From contig CM060732.1 of assembly GCA_030704615.1 (NCBI GenBank), positions 35,073,053-35,137,052 on the forward strand: a DNA stretch of 64,000 bases. The letters are read 5' to 3'. Positions within the stretch are counted from its first letter, which is position 1. Every line of letters starts with the position of its first letter. This document shows positions 43,206 through 54,981 of the stretch, in pieces. The notes beneath the pieces were generated by a model that saw nothing but the letters and a program-made list of their open reading frames with translations, was not told the DNA's origin and searched no databases. Source of the DNA: Takakia lepidozioides (taxonomy: Eukaryota > Streptophyta > Takakiopsida > Takakiales > Takakiaceae). The position numbers and the translations under genes were made by a program.

Positions 43206-44830
43206 CTATATAACCCCCCGCCCTAAAGTGCGCTGCTGTCACCCCTAAGGCTCCTGTTGGTCTCAGTCTGCGCAAAAATTAAGGGTACCCCATAGAACCC
43301 GTAAAAGCGTCTAAGTCCCAAGCAGCCCTCTAACAGAGTGCGACGAGGCAATTGGGGATCTGAGGAAACTCAACGAGTTTGGGAGTGTTGAATGGCAGTG
43401 TCGTGTGGGGAGAGTATGTGTTCGGTGAGGCTGGAGAACATGACTTTTGGAGGGGGTAAGTCATGTGATGCACGATTTCGGATGGGCACATGCATCTTGA
43501 GGAGCAAAGGGATACTGATTCCACCATCCGCTGAGGTGCGCATTGGTCCACATGTATGGACAACACATGCATGAAGTGGAGGCAACGTCTCTGATTGGCA
43601 GCCTCCACCCACATGATAGTAGGGTGGGAAAAAGTGGCGGGTGCTTTTGAGGGATGCGTCGTTTTGAATTGGCATTGCCACAGTCAGTATTCTCATTCTC
43701 GGTGGGATATTTTGTTCACAAACGTGGTTGGAGAGGCATTATATTTATTGTTATCTGAACCCACTGGAGTGGGGGCAACATAGCTGCATTTTATGATGGA
43801 CATAAAGCTTAGTCTTGACATTTTAGACATTTTGGGGTCCGAACGAACTTGTGTCCACGTTGTTCCCTGTAACATGACTAGCAGCTCTGTCCTTGCACCT
43901 ATGCTCTGCAATCATATAAATAACAACATTCCATGGGCATTGTATTCGTGCCGGATGTGCATGCTCCCTTTCATGTGGAAGACAAGTATGGGTGATCGTT
44001 CTTCAATACCTTATGTATTGGACGCCAGATAACATTGGAAAATGTCTTTGAACCCAAAATGCTAGTCCTTTGCTAAGGAAACAATACCAACTTCAAATGA
44101 AACAGTTGTACATGGCCAGTGACTCAAAGTAGGTATTCAACTACAAAGATGCATGTAAATGTGTAAATTTGGAATGCCATCTTCATTTGCAAATGCTTGC
44201 CTCATGATGGAGAAACTGAGTTTGAGCCCATGCATTTGAAGAAGGTCTCCTGATTCGAAATACCTACTGAACTACACTGACCCAAACCAAAGATCCAAAC
44301 TCCCAGCAAGTTGAACTACATCCCAACTCACATGTAAGAGTTTGATGAGGCTACAAAACGAGAGAGAATGAGCCTTGTATCTGATGCTATTGTTATGATG
44401 GTCTCCAATACTAGAAAGTCGCCTCTTCGAGGCAACAATACGCAAAGCTCGGTTTCAAACCCGCTGAGGCGGTTCAGAGTGTGTCCTGAACCCTAAACCT
44501 CAATGAAAAGCAACATACAAGTCCTCGTTGGCAGGCTGAAAAGATGCATTGGTCTTCCTCACCGTCTCCTGCAGATGACATGTATTAGCCACAATATTTA
44601 AGATCCAAAGCACTTCACCACCCCCTCATAGTTCACCATCCCATTTCCATGCACACACAAATTTGAAAAGATGTGTTCAGTCGGAAGGGCTGCTTCAGAT
44701 AATCCCTACATAGACCAGCCGCATTTCCCATTAACTCAGCATACAACCCATGGAAATGACAGACCTGAAGTTCAGAACTAGGAGAAAGACATGATCCATG
44801 AGACCTCCATATGCTGGCTTACCTGAAGTC
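43206..44830. other. No recognised gene; 3' side of the MULE transposase
   Basis: Short frames on both strands lack motifs. The stretch nearest 44830 probably holds the 3' end of the transposase transcript. Confidence 0.3.
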
Positions 44831-44832
44831 CT

Positions 44833-47573
44833 TCAGCCGGTGTACAACCTCTTCCTGGTCCTGGAATCTTGGGGCACGGGTGGGTAATTTCCCGAGTAGC
44901 CATGCCTCTCCAAAAAGTCTTTGTAGGGCGCAAGTGACTTTCCATTCCCATCATCAACAGCCGTCATAACTAGCTCCCCAACAGGGTACTGAAGACCCTC
45001 CTCCATCATGGCAGTGAGGTCCAAAATCTTTCCTTTTGTAGCTCTCACCAAGGCAAGAAGGTGTTGTTGGAGAAATCTGTTGTCATCTGTCAGTTCAAGA
45101 ATAGTTTGTCACTCTGTGGAGATAAGGGCAGGTAGGCTGGGCAGTGGACTTCGACCAGCGGATGTTCTCTGAGCCATTGTAGGGGAGGTCAGACCTGGGG
45201 GAGTTTGTGAAGAGGATGGGATGGAAGAAGGGGAGTCATGACCAGTCATCAAGTTGTTCAGCCCACCTTTACATGTGCCCATGAGGGAACCGCAGAACTT
45301 TGCAATCAGCCCATCCTCCACTTGGGGGTGCAACATCTTCAGATGCTTCACCTGGTGTGCGCACATATTTCCTTTCTGGGCCCAATGACAATCACAACAT
45401 GCCCATTTAGAATCCGGATTGTGGATAATATATGTCATACCCAAATGGCGGTGGCATTCAACTGTTGCAATGCCTCCGGGTGTATGAGGCAGATGCACAT
45501 TGGCATCTGGAATGTCCTTGGCAAGCAAGATTGAAGTGCAAACAAATCCCTCCTGCCGCTTGTTTCGGATGAACCCATATGCCTTTGCATGTGACATGTA
45601 CCAGTAATGGATTAGCACATCACCTGTCAGTTCAGAGATGAACCAATCCACCCGCCTACTACCGAGCTTTTGGTGCTCTTCAATTGCGCTTTTAGGTTCC
45701 CGTGGTATGCTTCTATGACAGCATTAGTGTCTTGAGAGGCATGAGGTATATTGCGGGATCCTTTCATCCACATTTTGGCTTTTGGAAGCCACTCTGTCTC
45801 CATGTAGGTGCTGAATTCTGTCTCAGAAGGGTACTTCTCCTGCAGGTCCAGAATTTTGAATACGGCCCATGCTTCACCTGCATCCCCAGAGGTCTCCTTT
45901 CTATCGTACATGATCTGTGCCAGGTCTTGTAAGATAGCCGCTCGCAATACTGGGTCTTTCACCTTTGCAACTGCATTCTTCTGCCAGGCTCGGCGAACAT
46001 GCCACAAGCACAAGAAACAACACAATCCCCCCAAACAAATCTGTTCTCTTATCAGGTAGGTAAACTGAACTTCATGTGTAACCAAGACATCATGGTAGGC
46101 AGATTGCCTGAGTTCATGGACGTACCTAATGGCAGCAATTTCAGCATCAGCGTCATCCACAATAAATGCATTGGGATGTCAGTCTACTTGGCGACTTGAC
46201 ATTTGTTTGTTTAGTGCCTCCATCCAAGGCGTCAGATCGATGGTTTTGCACCTTGCAGTGATAATGTAAGCCACTGGAATACCATTCAGCCAGTCGTCGA
46301 ATACCATCATGGTATATAATGGGTACTGCAACAACAATCATGTGTAATCGAAGTGACTTGAAAGGAAATGGTTGCAAAACAGAATACTTCACACGAAGAA
46401 CGTAATTTGTCATGCTTTCAAGAAATTTGGGTTAACAATCTGACGAACCTTCTTTTCATTCGTTCCAAAGGTTGCATCACAAGTAACTATGCGACGATGG
46501 CCGTGTTTGAGCATCTGTTTTCTCTGCCAATCAGTTTGTATGCCAAGCACAAATGGAAGGTCGAGTTTTCTATCATTCAACGTCCAAGCAGGGTGATTAG
46601 ACTCTTCCAAGTAGTAGAAAACGCTTCCTGGGTTTTCATGCACCCACATTCGGACACTTTGTGCATCATTGGAGTGCTTTTTGAATGTTTCTTCATCGCA
46701 ATTGTTGGCAATATTTCGGATGTCATTTGAAAGAAGGAAGGTGTCACGAGTAACCTCGAACCCCCTATCCATGATTTCCCTCACCCTCTGCGTGTGCTTG
46801 GCCATTATCTTGTTGATGCTTAGTCCGAGACGGAGGTTGTGTAACACCCATGATTTCATCTCATCACTCGGGTGGGGAGCTAATGAAACGCGACCTACTT
46901 GATGCGCAGGTCCATGGCAGACCTGTCCAGCCCCATTCACATGTCTCTTTTCATAATAGACCAGCTCTGCAATATCAGGGTCCACATAGCATTGCTTCAC
47001 TACAAACCTGCACATGCATCCCCTCTTGATGCCTTCCCCCGATTTTGTTTGTGTGGTCCTCATTTGTTTTGGCTTTGCTTCAATGGAAGAAGCTGTGGCT
47101 CTTGGCTTCCTACCCTTCTTCTTTGCAGGCTTCACTCGGCGTTTCTTGTGTGCCATTGCAGGGGTAACCTCCAAGAGGGAACTAGTTCTGTCCTGTGGAC
47201 CATATGAGCAGTGATACCTACAATAACAAAAAAACAATCCGTTACTATGACACCAAGGGGATTCAGGCACTCGGACATTCATGGAAATCATTCAGTAGCC
47301 CTTGCAACACATGAACTGCAGCCCAATGTACCTTGTTGTAGTCCTGGCACTGTTGTTGCGAGGAGCTAAGAGAGACCCCTCCGGATGGCATCTTTGCTGA
47401 TGCCTGCTGAAAGTGCATGGGCCATCTGAACGGGAACACTCCCCTGTAATGAAATCAGCAACTCGATTCCAGGGAATGTAGGCGACTTCGGCAGAGTTTT
47501 GGCTAGGAGGCTTGCCATGCCATTGGAAACGCCACTGCAGTACATGATGGTTAAAAGCACCTACAATGGGCAT
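44833..47573 (-). pseudogene. Near-complete MULE transposase with SWIM finger
   Basis: Model on the minus strand: exon 1 47573-47332 (start not certain), exon 2 47217-46449, exon 3 from 46325; phases 2 then 0 agree and the junction reads ARTTRYHCSYG. Exon 2 has a Cys/His N-domain (GCMCRFVVKQCY...CHGPAH, FAR1/FLYWCH style) and GIQTDWQRKQMLKHGHRRIV with the first catalytic Asp in VTCDATFGTNEKK. Exon 3 adds YPLYTMMVFDDWLNGIPVAY, the second acidic block IVDDADAEIAA, CLWHVRRAW, the NAVIEAYHGNLK block and the SWIM finger CDCHWAQKGNMCAHQ. A C-terminal tail continues to 44833 (RATKGKILDLTAMMEEG). Breaks: TGA at 46181-46179, a frameshift near 45670 and another shift or stop near 45100. The enzyme would excise and insert elements carrying its TIRs. 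Confidence 0.88.
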
Positions 47574-48004
47574 TTGAACTTGGTTTCAAAGCAGCAAAAC
47601 AAGATGGGATGCAATGTTTTCTTCATTCTCGGCAACAGATATATCGTGGCGCAATTCAGGGACCTGAGGCACGGCTGGTACTGGCTGCACGTTGTGCTTT
47701 CGTGGTCAGAACAGTTTGAGAGGACCATGAAAGGAAGGTGACGATTGGAGGTTGCCTCTCATTACACATACTTCCTGGTCTCATCCATCCGTACCTACAT
47801 ACATCCATCCTAAATCCTAGAAGTAGACCCAATCCATAAAATAGTACTAAATTTCAAATTTGAATTTTGAAATTTGAACATGTACAACCTTGTTTATACA
47901 TGCATATGTGAGGGCTTCACGCCTATGGTCATCATGTGACTTTCGTGATGGTCATCATGTTACTTTCGTGACCATCATGTATGTGTCAGCTGCCATGTAT
48001 GGAT

Positions 48005-48395
48005 CCATGTTTTCGACTCACGATGTGTCCCACGCACGATGGTGGGTTGTGGTGACAGGTGTCATGTGCCACAGAGTTCATTTGGTGTGGTGACGGCTGG
48101 CAGGTGGGGGGCGGGGCGGGGTGGCGGGCAGGGGGATGGGGGGCGGGGGGGGGGGGGGGGGGGGAGTTGTTTGGTGGCGCGGGGGCGCAGCAACCGCGAG
48201 CCGCGCATGAGCCGGCGAAGGGGGTGCGGCTGGGGTGGCGGGGGGTGCCATGCAGGCAGGACCGAAGGGGTCGCATTAAACTCCCAGGCCTTTTCTAATG
48301 TGCGCCTTCCCGGATTTGCGGGCCTTCCCCTCGGGCTACAGCCCTCGACGTCAGGCCCTTAAATCCGGGAATGCCCTCCACTCAGGGCAGTACCC
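48005..48395 (-). repeat. Right terminal inverted repeat of the large MULE
   Basis: This is the inverted counterpart of 36819-37140 with the G-rich tract at 48108-48172. It is longer because of a 61-bp palindrome at 48309-48369. Confidence 0.88.
48309..48369. repeat. 61-bp palindrome present only in the right TIR
   Basis: CCCGGATTTGCGGGCC at one end pairs with GGCCCTTAAATCCGGG at the other, and the middle has CGGGCTACAGCCC. The left TIR has only TTCCCGGATGGCGC at this place, so this is an insertion after the TIRs separated, or a loss on the left. Confidence 0.8.
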
Positions 48396-49204
48396 TATAC
48401 GTAACCACTCGGCCATCTAATGGATGCTAACAATAGATACTCAATCACAAAAGTTGACATGTAATGCATATCGTAAATGAACTAAAAATAAAATAAAAAA
48501 TGAACAAAAACATAATGTGTAAAATCACTTTTATAGAGATGTGTCATACTTATTTTACTAGTTTATTTTAATCAGGATCCGCCTTGAAGATGTGAGAGAA
48601 ACAAATCATGATTCATTTTTCTGAATGTGGTTGAACAAGTTTTCTTGAACATTAACCAATATTACAAATATTAATATGCATTGCATATGTGTGCATAAAA
48701 TAATTAGTTTTGAAACAATAATGATGATGGTGATGTCGATGTGAGAGTTTAGCACTATATATATAGTTAATAAAGTATATTAGATATAAATAATCATTAA
48801 AATAACATCTGTTAGTTATTCTCGTGATAAAATGTGTACGAATGAGAAATTATATATCAAGGAAATCATGAAACTAAGGGATTGTAGAATACCTCCAAGT
48901 GTCCCTATTGTATAATCAGCAACATCTTCTACTTTTGCATCGAATAGAGCCAAGGCAAAAACGTCACTATCCTGGAAATTACCATTCGATGCATAAATAT
49001 TTCACTTTGATATATCTCTTTCCCTCCTCTCAAATTTGAAAGATCCGACTTAGAAATGTAAAAGACATCATTATAATGTAATAATGTTTTGAAACATGTT
49101 TTCATTTTATTAATACATCTACTTAGTAATAAATGTATTAGTAAATCTATTAATACATTTACTAAAAGATGCATACCCATACAGGTCTATCTTCCACTTT
49201 TCAA
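48396..49204. other. AT-rich DNA outside the MULE
   Basis: Low-complexity A/T-rich sequence, no motif recognised. Confidence 0.4.
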
Positions 49205-49205
49205 G

Positions 49206-49446
49206 GTTTTTTTTAAGGAAACCTGGGAGCGACAGCCCACAATTCAGGCCCTTGAGGAGGGGAAAAATTAACCCCCTTTCATTTATGGGCCATGAGGCCT
49301 ACAGGACGATCAACGCCCAGACATACCCTCACAAACAATCCCACACATGGGGCAGGGCAGCGGGTTTGAACGTTTGAACCCCGAACCACCAGGCCGACAC
49401 ACCGTGCACTTAACCAGCTGAATGTGTTTTTTTTTTTTTTTTTTTG
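49206..49446 (-). mobile_element. tRNA-derived SINE, minus orientation
   Basis: Read on the minus strand, it begins CAGCTGGTTAAGTGCACGG (A-box-like) and has GGGGTTCAAACGTTCAAACC (B-box-like). It ends TCGCTCCCAGGTTTCC with an A run at 49213-49206. The poly-T on the plus strand at 49427-49445 lies just outside its start. Confidence 0.6.
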
Positions 49447-50631
49447 CCATAGTGATGATTTTTCCTATTTTGACCGTTTTGTAAATAGGCAACATAATAC
49501 TAGTTGGAACTGAAATGGGATTCAAACTAATTAAGGAATACCTATATGGCACACCACTTATCCAACCAATACATTAATATATTATGCCACAACTTACAGG
49601 AGAGGAGAAAAGATACTTTTTCTGGTCCAATCTTGAATTTTGCACTGTCTTTAAACACCAAAGTAATCACACGAAATGCTCTAAGGTGGATTGCTTGATC
49701 TGATCTGCCCTCAACATGTTTTCATAATAATGAACCAGTATAAGTCAGTTTCGATACAAAAAGCTATTTGAAATTATAAAGCTATTATAAAGCTACTTGG
49801 AATTTGTGTCGCCCAAGGTTTTCGTGAGATGCTCAAGGATATAAAAATTTAAATACCAGTTTTTGTGTGAATATGTAGCTGTAGACATTTCACCGCATGC
49901 TTCTCCTAATGTTTCTGTTATATATTATGTATATTTACATATAAGTTTGTTTGCCTGTAACATTTCATATAAAACAGCATGGATACTCAAATGCTAGATA
50001 TCACATTGTTTACTTGGAGCTACTAAAAACAATATCAACGCATAATAGCAAGTGGCTACCTCCATCTTTCCGGAACAATCCAAGTAACAACTCCTTTGTC
50101 ATCTTTTCTCTCAATCCCAATTTCTTGGCTTCCCTTTCCATCAATATGGACAGGAAATCATATCTAATGGCAGGGCGGTTGCATTTGACTGTCATACCTC
50201 ATTCACTTGTGCACCAAAATTTCGTGAAAGTCTACTTCCTGTAGTAAGTATATGTTTAAAACAAATAACAAAGATAATCCATAATAATTATATTTTACTT
50301 AAAATGTAAGATATTAACAATAGCTGGTGTTTCTGACTACACCACATTTGGGACTGATTTTTTAATTTGAGCAAATGTCATTATTACATATTAAGTAAAG
50401 ATTTAAAACATAATATTAGATATGTGAGTAATTTTTGAAAAAATGATGTAACGTAAAATGGATACTTGTATTTTTCACAATTTAGTATGTAAGTATATAA
50501 TTATCTCAAACATACGAATCAGATGAGAAAAATGATACACCAGAATTATAGGAAATCTACATGTGGTTGCTTTGATGGAAGTCTGTCATTGCATCTTATG
50601 AGCCTTGTTTTTCTTTTTTTCTATTTATATT

Positions 50632-50735
50632 TTTTGAAAAGGGCAATACCTGGAGCGACCACTCACAAATCAGGCCCCTTCATTAGAGTGACAAGAGAAA
50701 CTAACCTCTGTTAAAGTAACCTCGCCATGAGGTGC
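50632..50735 (-). mobile_element. SINE 3' fragment related to the 49.2 kb copy
   Basis: The minus strand shares GAGTGGTCGCTCCAGGTATT and the stretch CCTCATGGCGAGG with the copy at 49206-49446 and ends in an A-rich tail. Confidence 0.5.
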
Positions 50736-51235
50736 ACAAGGCATGAGCCTAGATTTGTGAAGAATATCGGATAACTTGATTGATTAGCTTAATTATACCA
50801 ACTCAAAATGGATGTAATGGTAACTAACCATCCATTAGTGCGCATTTTGGTCCAGCTCATTTCGCGTCGATAATCGATTTTAGGATATCCTAAGACAAGA
50901 TAGCCATCTGAGCCATCACGGTAACTTCTGTTGCTCGATTTAAGCTTTGTGCAGTGAGTGACAACATTTTTTATCACACCTACTCTCTCGCTTAACTGGG
51001 AATTCAAAGGTTACCTCAGATAATCTTCTCAAACCTAGGATTCCATCAGTTTCGGATGGCTTTCTCGCACGACAATACTCACTATTGTATCCACACCTAC
51101 AGATGTCAAATTGAAGGTTTCAAATTATTATACTACAGCAGGTATTTCTAACTATATAATATACTGTAGAACCTTTATATATATTTGTATATTTCTAGAT
51201 TAGTTCAACAGCAACAATAGTGTCAAAATGCACAA

Positions 51236-51420
51236 TTGTAGCCGTGGTAAGACATCTTGTGCATTGGCCTGTCTGGGGTTCAACCCCCTGTGAGCTGTCT
51301 GTTTGCCTTCAGGCTGGGGCTCTGCCCCTGTTTGCCTTCATGGTCCCGGAAGGGCTTTACTTTCCCCCTTAAGGCCCAGTTGCTGCGGCTGGTATTGCCT
51401 TGGAAACATTTAAAAAAAAT
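51236..51420 (+). mobile_element. tRNA-derived SINE inside an intron of the protease relic
   Basis: GTAGCCGTGGTAAGACATCT is A-box-like and CTGGGGTTCAACCCCCTG is B-box-like. The body ends CTGGTATTGCCTTGG and an A-rich tail at 51411-51424. The 3' end resembles the copies at 49.2 and 50.6 kb. Confidence 0.65.
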
Positions 51421-52584
51421 ATATAATGATACATGATTATGCAACTATCTTTGATATGAAGATCTCGTAGTTAATCTATTGTAATTATTTTTAAAATGTT
51501 TATTGAGTTGCAATTTACCGTTTGATGATAAACTTGAATATTACGACACAATAGGAAGGGGGGAAAAAAAAAACACATGTCATACCCCAAAATAAGTGGT
51601 ATAGATGTTTCTTGAAAGTTATATTTATCCTTATAGAGTTTGAGGGTAACAAATTTTTCAATAAGCAATCCATGAGTGAAGCTTTCATCGGCATAATTTA
51701 TTTTATATTTGCATTCCTAGTTAGTTTTATCATTACAAACACCATCATATCCGTTTTCTTCAATAAATCTACATTCAGCACTTTGACAATGCACTTTATC
51801 ATCTGTGTGGGCTTTGAGTCTTCCATTTGGGCCCTATACATTGCAAAAGATTTGTCACACTGTTATAATACACAATCTCTTAGGTAAGTTTTGCAAGTTA
51901 AATGTTTGAGTTCACATTTATAATTTAGCAATGGCTTACTTACAGTCACTTCTTAACTGTTCAATGTGCATGGATCTACAACAAGGAAAATACATCCGCA
52001 ACTGCTATTTTGACTCTTGTCTTCTTTGATCTCAAAGTAGCAGCTAAAAAAGAATGAGCGCCATCCTGCACTACTCCATGCCTTCTAGACAACTTGGGCC
52101 CACCTCGGAATCATTTGTCGCTGCACTTATGATCTCTCCTGTATTTGGATAGAGGGCATCCCCTCCTACTGGGAAGGACACAGAGGACTGCTCTTCAGCA
52201 TCCCCAGAGTTTGAAAGATCGGAGATCAACTGGAAGCATGTCAGGTCCTCCTCAGCAACGCGCCTCCACTTCCACCGTTAGAACTCTTATTTCTCTGCTC
52301 TAATCCAATCCCCCACTCTGTCTCAATCTCGCCTCTCTCTATCCTGCCTGCTCCTCTTCACCATCCCCCTGCGCTACCACCCCGTTCCGTCGAACCCCCG
52401 ATCCTACCTCTGCCAAGTATTCTTAGGGCTACAATCCTCTTCTAACCCTCTTCCCTCCCACTCGCTAAAATACACTCTTATCACCCTAATGCTACACTCC
52501 ACCAGCATGGATAATCATCTGAGGGCTGGACCCTCTCGACACTTGGGGTTTCTAGTGAATTAATCACGTCTTATGGTGTTTTCT

Positions 52585-52755
52585 TGTTACAGTTACTAGC
52601 TCTACGTTATCTGGCACAACCTCCTGTGTGACATGCCTTATGGGAGCCTTTGGCAACTGAGGGTTTATTTTTTTCCCTCCAATAACTATAATAAAGTTCG
52701 AGCAGGGCCTCAGTCCCTTTTCCAAAAAAATAAAAAAAATAAAGAAAAAATAAAG
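52585..52755. repeat. Dispersed repeat tail, related to 54483-54575
   Basis: GGTTTATTTTTTTCCCTCCA...ATAAAGTTC..CAG and an A-rich end recur at 54508-54575. They probably are the 3' ends of another short retroelement. Confidence 0.45.
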
Positions 52756-53179
52756 AAAATGTTCAATCAAAATAATGCATATATATAACTCACCAGTCTA
52801 CAAGGGAGGAGAGGTTGGTCACCATATGCGCAATTTATCCAGGTAATGCTACTGCCCGTATCCACGTTTAAATGAAATGTAGTGCCTCCTACTCTCATTT
52901 TAATATAATGTATGTTGGTGTTGTCGAAAAACAGGCTTTCGACAATTGAATGGTTCTGAATGGTTCTCATTGTAGCATTATTGTGCGAAAAATAATTAGA
53001 ATATATCGAAGGCTTTTCAATAGGATTCATATATAGTGGAATCTTGGTATGGATTGGATATAACTTAAATACAATTGCAAGTTGGTTAACTTGTGTCTTT
53101 GGATCAATATACCAAAACTTGGGTGTCATAAAAAGGTACACAAGTGCAAAAGATATTGGTATTAATGCAATCATGAGTT

Positions 53180-54582
53180 TGTTTTTATGTTTACACGGTC
53201 GAATCCTTCATCTATATTGTGACAACAATATCATAACCTATTTAATTCCCAAAAACTTTTAAAATTTAATTAAAAATATATTTTGTGACAGACAATCAGT
53301 AATGATTATATTTTCAATATTAAAATATCAAATACACACATAGATTGTACTAATGACTACCATCAACACTTATTTCATCTTGTTTGTAATTATAAATTAC
53401 AAACAAATCTAATATACTATTTTATTAATCGTGAGGGATAATATTATTTATACACTAGTAATATAATGAGTATTTTTAGATGTCATTGTAGTATATTATA
53501 TAAACAAATACTTCAATCAAACATTTTGTAGTTTTCATACTTGATCATAGATCGGTATGACATGTTTGTGGTGGTTTGAGAATGTGATGATCTGATATCT
53601 CTCTTCATCATGATTCTTCTAAAAAATTTATATCAACAACGATTTAATAAAGCAATGCAAGATGGACTAAAACTCTTAGTGAGATTGCATCTTGATTCTA
53701 AATCATGTTTTAAAATTTCTATCCAAATATAATTTTATGTAGTGTACATATCATGCATAATAACTGAATCCAGATCTTTAATAATAAACTTGTTTATATT
53801 GTCATTTGTATTCAGGTTGGACTAAGTTAGGCATTGCAAATTTCACAATACATATTTCACATGAATTTAAAGCACCAAGGTATCTAGCTTTGAAATTCAC
53901 CCCTTGCATAACATGTAAGACTGAAGTTCCCTTTTACTCATACTACTACGAAGTTGGAATAAGTTCAAATGTTAGGTTGGTTGATTAATTGTACATCATC
54001 TAGTAAATAGTTATTTTTTGTTAACAGAAGAGTAAAAAGTGTACGGAGTATCCTCAGCCCCCCTCATGGCGTAGTTGCCATTTTCATGGAACATTTTTAG
54101 ATTTCTATTGACGGTTTTCGGTCTTTTAATAATAAATACATTTGGGACCAGAGTTTGATTGTTTTGGATAGGTTCAGCACACTTGTTTTCAATATTTTAC
54201 AACTATTTAACTATTATAAATATTTAATTAAAATTATTATAAATGTAAATACATAATTACAATAATGGGTTTGATGTCATTTTCAAGTTTTGTTCAATTG
54301 TCCTTATGTCTCATAGTTTGTTTTTTCCCATCAGTAATAAGCTCACTGCCTCCTGGTGGTTCTTTTTTCCACCCTTTTAATTCAATTCATGGGTTCCATG
54401 TTCCATCCCCTTCAGGAAGGAAAAAAAAAGGGAAAAAAAAAGTTTTCCACCACATTATAGGAATACATTGAATTGGATCGCACTAATATATTATGGTTGG
54501 CTCGGGGGTTTTAATTTTTTCCCCCCTAATAATTCCAAATAAAGTTCTCCAGCCCAGTCCTCTGTTTATTAAAATGTATACT
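53180..54582. other. AT-rich intergenic DNA
   Basis: Strongly A/T-rich. The frames at 53806-53988 and 54265-54471 lack motifs. Confidence 0.4.
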
Positions 54583-54926
54583 AGGGTAGCCTGGTTGGCC
54601 CAAGTGTCGAGTATCTAAGTCCAAGTGCAATGCCCAATGTATCTAGAGACCCTCCTGTTTGGGAGATCTAGGCCTAGGGTAGCTTGCGCCATTGGCCCAT
54701 GTGTTAAGAATTGGAATCTAAGCCCAAGTGCAATTTCTTATGTATCCAAGTGAGTCTCCTATCTCAAGGCCCAAGTGCGACCTCTAGTGTAGCCTATGCC
54801 GTTGGCCCATGTGTGAAGAATTGAAATCTAAGCCCAAGTGCAATCTTCTATTCAATGTCCAATGTCATCTAAGTCCAAGTGCAATCCCATATCTAATCGT
54901 TTAAATAAATAAATAAATAAAATAAT

Positions 54927-54981
<55 letters not shown>

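Larger units (their letters stand above)
36819..48395. mobile_element. 11.6 kb Mutator-like element with long terminal inverted repeats
   Basis: The sequence from 36819 (GGGTAATGCCCC) to about 37140 recurs inverted from 48395 back to about 48005. Both contain CGCACATTAGAAAAGGCC, AGTTTAATGCGACCCCTTCG, a C-rich or G-rich core and GGCACATGACACCTGTCACC. Between them lie a near-complete MULE transposase (minus, right side) and a plus-strand zinc-finger cargo region (left side). Long TIRs and this transposase define Mutator-like elements. I could not see a clean 9-bp target duplication (left flank CTTTATGCA, right flank TATACGTAA), so the exact ends may be off by a few bases. Confidence 0.8.
50829..53174 (-). 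pseudogene. A1 (pepsin-like) aspartic protease pseudogene
   Basis: Three exons on the minus strand join with consistent phases. Exon 53174-52794 encodes a hydrophobic N-terminus (MIALIPISFALVYLFM), then IHYIKMRVGGTTFHLN and VDTGSSITWINC, with the first catalytic Asp. Exon 51833-51586 encodes CQSAECRF, a TAG stop (after CNDKTN), CKYKINYADESFTHGLL and LKLYKDKYNF, ending in Gly. Exon 51096-50829 completes GCGYNSEYC, then PSETDGILGLRRLSE, a one-base shift, QLSERVGVIKNVVTHC, DGYLVLG and MSWTKM. This is the block order of plant A1 proteases that act in the secretory pathway or vacuole. The second catalytic Asp exon was not found; the frame 50195-50010 may be a decayed later exon. Confidence 0.72.
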
